Assembly: GCA_003542955.1 (NCBI GenBank)
Contig: DPJP01000341.1
Coordinates: forward strand, 1-8,022
Length of the DNA stretch: 8,022 nt
Reading direction: 5' to 3'
DNA from: Armatimonadota bacterium
GTDB taxonomy: Bacteria; Armatimonadota; Zipacnadia; Zipacnadales; UBA11051
In this document: piece by piece, positions 6,796 to 8,022 of the stretch
Layout of the letters: the number at the start of each line of letters is the position of its first letter
Numbering within the stretch: the stretch's first letter is position 1
The notes under the pieces: model-generated
Seen by the model: the letters and a program-made list of their open reading frames with translations, nothing else
Told to the model about the DNA's origin: nothing
The model's database searches: none
Program-made: the position numbers and the translations under genes

Positions 6796-6857
6796 GAATC
6801 CTGAGTTTCCTACACTCTGTGACACACAAGACCGTGAGCATGGGAAACTCAAGATTC
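6796..6857. repeat. Inverted repeat, 15-bp arms
   Basis: GAATCCTGAGTTTCC (6796-6810) pairs with GGAAACTCAAGATTC (6843-6857) at 14 of 15 positions, the exception being a C-A mismatch. The loop is 32 nt. It could be a REP-like element, a remnant of a small mobile element, or a transcript hairpin. There is no T-run and no adjacent gene end, so a terminator is unlikely. Confidence 0.65.
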
Positions 6858-6962
6858 GGGCTGTGCCCCGGCCGGCGCCCACGTGGGCTGTCTCCTCGCG
6901 CGTCACGCTTCCCCGCCAGGGTCCGTCGCCTCGAGCCCCGACTTCGGCGTCGCTCAGGCACC

Positions 6963-7022
6963 CTCAACTGAACCTTAACTCGCGCTTAAGCCCCCCTTAA
7001 TCCAACCGCAATGGGGCCTTAA
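6963..7022 (+). promoter_or_regulatory. Array of CTTAA motifs at exact 11-bp spacing, likely OmpR/PhoB-type activator site
   Basis: CTTAA occurs at 6974, 6985, 6996 and 7018. The intermediate and flanking registers hold CGCAA (7007) and CTCAA (6963), so six consecutive 11-bp units share the motif with few changes. Such direct repeats, one helical turn apart, are the hallmark of OmpR/PhoB-family winged-helix regulators. Cyanobacterial Pho boxes are tandem (C/T)TTAA(C/T)(C/T) repeats of the same period. The last CTTAA ends 11 bp before TATACT, the place where a PhoB box substitutes for a -35 element. The regulator itself is not in the window, and phosphate control is only a guess. Confidence 0.65.
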
Positions 7023-7033
7023 CGCACGCGGCC

Positions 7034-7039
7034 TATACT
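7034..7039 (+). promoter_or_regulatory. Putative -10 box of the prepilin gene
   Basis: TATACT matches the sigma-70 -10 consensus at five of six positions. There is no TTGACA-like -35 at the expected spacing; the CTTAA array occupies that place, implying an activator-dependent promoter. Transcription would start near 7046, leaving a leader of about 80 nt before the ATG. Confidence 0.55.
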
Positions 7040-7106
7040 CGGCCTGTAACGCCAATGACTCTGCCTGGCCCCGCACACATCCGTGCAACCACGAATATAC
7101 ACAGAC

Positions 7107-7114
7107 AGAAGGAG
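7107..7114 (+). promoter_or_regulatory. Ribosome-binding site deciding the ATG at 7125
   Basis: AGAAGGAG lies 10 nt before ATG 7125. It selects this start over an in-frame ATG at 7083, which would add 14 residues ([14 protein letters not shown]) ahead of the prepilin leader. Confidence 0.75.
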
Positions 7115-7124
7115 ACAGATCCAC

Positions 7125-7769
7125 ATGTTGACGCAGCGCAAAGGCTTCACCCTCATCGAGCTCCTGGTCGTCATCGCGATCATCGCGATCCTCGCTGCGA
7201 TCCTCTTCCCGGTGTTCGCGAGAGCGCGGGAGAAGGCACGACAGTCGAGCTGTACGTCGAACTGCAAGCAGATCGCGCTGGGCATACTGATGTACGTGCA
7301 GGACTACGATGAGAGGTTCTTCCAGGATCCGTACAAGATCTGGAGTGATATGCAGCCCTACATCAAGAACACCCAAGTGTATCTCTGCCCATCCGGCAAC
7401 TACAGTGGCGCCTGCAGCAGCGCTACGTGCCCACGCAACATCTACGTGTGGAATGTGTTGGGCGCCACCAGCTATGCCATTAACTGGGCGGATGAGGCGT
7501 CGTACGGGGAGGTCAACGGCGTCGCCGGCAGCCAGGGCTTCATCGGCATCGGCTCGCGGGCGCTGGGGTCAGTCAACTATCCGGCCGAGACGATTCTCAT
7601 GGGTGACGGTGTCTGCCCGCGCTTCTGGGGTCTCCCGTGGCTCACATCGTTCAACCAGGGGAGTTCCACGTACGCGAGGCACAACCAGGGCGCCAACTTC
7701 GCATTCGCCGACGGCCACGTCAAGTGGCTTGGCCAGGTGAAGGGTGAGTGGTTAGACGCACGCAGATAG
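7125..7769 (+). CDS. Type II prepilin-like protein, DUF1559 / H-X9-DG family
   Basis: The 214 residues begin with a short leader MLTQRKG. A prepilin peptidase site follows between Gly7 and Phe8 (KG/FTLIELL, Glu at mature +5), then a hydrophobic helix (about 8-31, [16 protein letters not shown]). After it come [13 protein letters not shown] and [11 protein letters not shown]. The C-terminal region carries the H-X9-DG signature: His186 followed nine residues later by D196-G197 within [11 protein letters not shown]. Six cysteines lie outside the helix (C43, C47, C88, C97, C102, C164), suggesting disulphides outside the cytoplasm. Proteins of this class are pseudopilin- or pilin-like and occur as large paralogous families in Planctomycetota, Armatimonadota and relatives; the exact role is unknown. 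The gene stands alone, preceded by the CTTAA array promoter and followed by a hairpin. Confidence 0.95.
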   Translation: MLTQRKGFTLIELLVVIAIIAILAAILFPVFARAREKARQSSCTSNCKQIALGILMYVQDYDERFFQDPYKIWSDMQPYIKNTQVYLCPSGNYSGACSSATCPRNIYVWNVLGATSYAINWADEASYGEVNGVAGSQGFIGIGSRALGSVNYPAETILMGDGVCPRFWGLPWLTSFNQGSSTYARHNQGANFAFADGHVKWLGQVKGEWLDARR

Positions 7770-7795
7770 TGACGGCCTGACACAAGCAGCCAGAG

Positions 7796-7829
7796 CGCCC
7801 CGGATGCCTTCAGCGGCATATCCGGGGCG
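7796..7829 (+). terminator. Probable transcription terminator of the prepilin gene
   Basis: CGCCCCGGAT (7796-7805) pairs perfectly with ATCCGGGGCG (7820-7829). An inner GCC/GGC extends the stem across a 2-nt bulge, around the loop TTCAGC. It begins 26 nt after the stop codon. Only TTGTG follows, so the U-tract is weak; intrinsic termination is likely but not certain. Confidence 0.65.
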
Positions 7830-7860
7830 TTGTGCTGTGTGCTCTGAGATAACCGCAGGC

Positions 7861-7983
7861 CCCGGGGACTGGCACCCGGGGACTGGCACCCATTGCGCCA
7901 ACTGCCCGAGCCCAGACCCATCCGTGTGCAACGCAATGGGTCCCTGTCCCCGAGTCCGAATGCGCGAAGGGCATTGGGGACAG
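7861..7983. repeat. Cluster of GGGGAC-type REP-like repeats
   Basis: CCCGGGGACTGGCA occurs twice in direct tandem (7861-7874 and 7875-7888). From the second copy, GGGGACTGGCACCCATTGCG (7878-7897) pairs at 18 of 20 positions with CGCAATGGGTCCCTGTCCCC (7932-7951) across a 34-nt loop. A further GGGGACAG at 7976-7983 can pair perfectly with CTGTCCCC at 7944-7951, giving an alternative hairpin. This form is typical of intergenic repeats linked to Y1-type (REP-associated) transposases. No coding frame of substance lies between 7770 and 8022. Confidence 0.65.
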
Positions 7984-8022
7984 CGACCTGCCGCGGTGCT
8001 TTGTGAGGGGATTGGCCTCTGC

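Larger units (their letters stand above)
6684..7124. other. Divergent intergenic region with hairpin and 11-bp repeat array
   Basis: This roughly 440-bp space separates the leftward secretin-like gene from the rightward prepilin gene. It holds, in order, the Shine-Dalgarno of the leftward gene (6691-6697), a hairpin at 6796-6857, an array of CTTAA motifs at 6963-7022, a TATACT at 7034-7039 and the prepilin leader. ORFs overlapping it are arginine-rich and have no recognisable content. I did not find a convincing leftward promoter. Confidence 0.5.

Noticed and set aside
6877..6888. Perfect 12-bp palindrome GCCCACGTGGGC
   Set aside because: About two such palindromes are expected by chance in 8 kb, more in GC-rich DNA, and nothing ties it to a promoter.

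Overview
This is a GC-rich bacterial chromosome segment, by eye roughly two-thirds G+C. It encodes a MoxR-type ATPase, an iron-dependent alcohol dehydrogenase, a secreted CBM9/GH123-like protein, the tRNA-modification enzyme QueH, a secreted protein of secretin-like beta repeats, and a type II prepilin-like protein of the H-X9-DG family. The prepilin reads on from its cleavage site into [13 protein letters not shown] and [11 protein letters not shown]. That signature is very common in Armatimonadota and related free-living phyla, so I infer such an organism, probably from a metagenome. There is no marker gene to prove it.

Layout. Positions 1-1502 read leftward: the Fe-ADH (324-1502), then 12 nt later moxR (1-311), which runs off the left edge. 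Positions 1815-4525 read rightward. They hold what looks like one secreted protein (signal peptide, CBM9-like domain, helical linker, beta-sandwich, GH123-like barrel) split into two reading frames at a C-CCT-TTT run near 3191-3197. A gene-free stretch (4526-4902) holds an 89-bp imperfect palindrome resembling a REP or small non-autonomous element. Positions 4903-6683 read leftward: a secreted protein with two secretin-like repeats (5541-6683), then queH (4903-5485), whose start also appears displaced by an indel in a CCCC run. Positions 6684-7124 form a divergent intergenic region with a hairpin, a striking array of CTTAA motifs spaced exactly 11 bp, and a TATACT -10 box. They precede the prepilin gene at 7125-7769. 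A terminator-like hairpin (7796-7829) follows, then a cluster of GGGGAC-type REP-like repeats (7861-7983).

No defence system, CRISPR array, tRNA, rRNA or intact transposase was seen. The neighbours do not form one obvious pathway. Standing out are the 11-bp CTTAA array, which looks like an OmpR/PhoB-family (Pho-box-like) activator site; the GH123-like barrel whose usual Asp-Glu pair reads Asp-Arg; the Fe-ADH lacking the second His of its His-rich motif; and the unrecognised two-repeat secretin-like protein. Two frame breaks at short homopolymers may be assembly errors.
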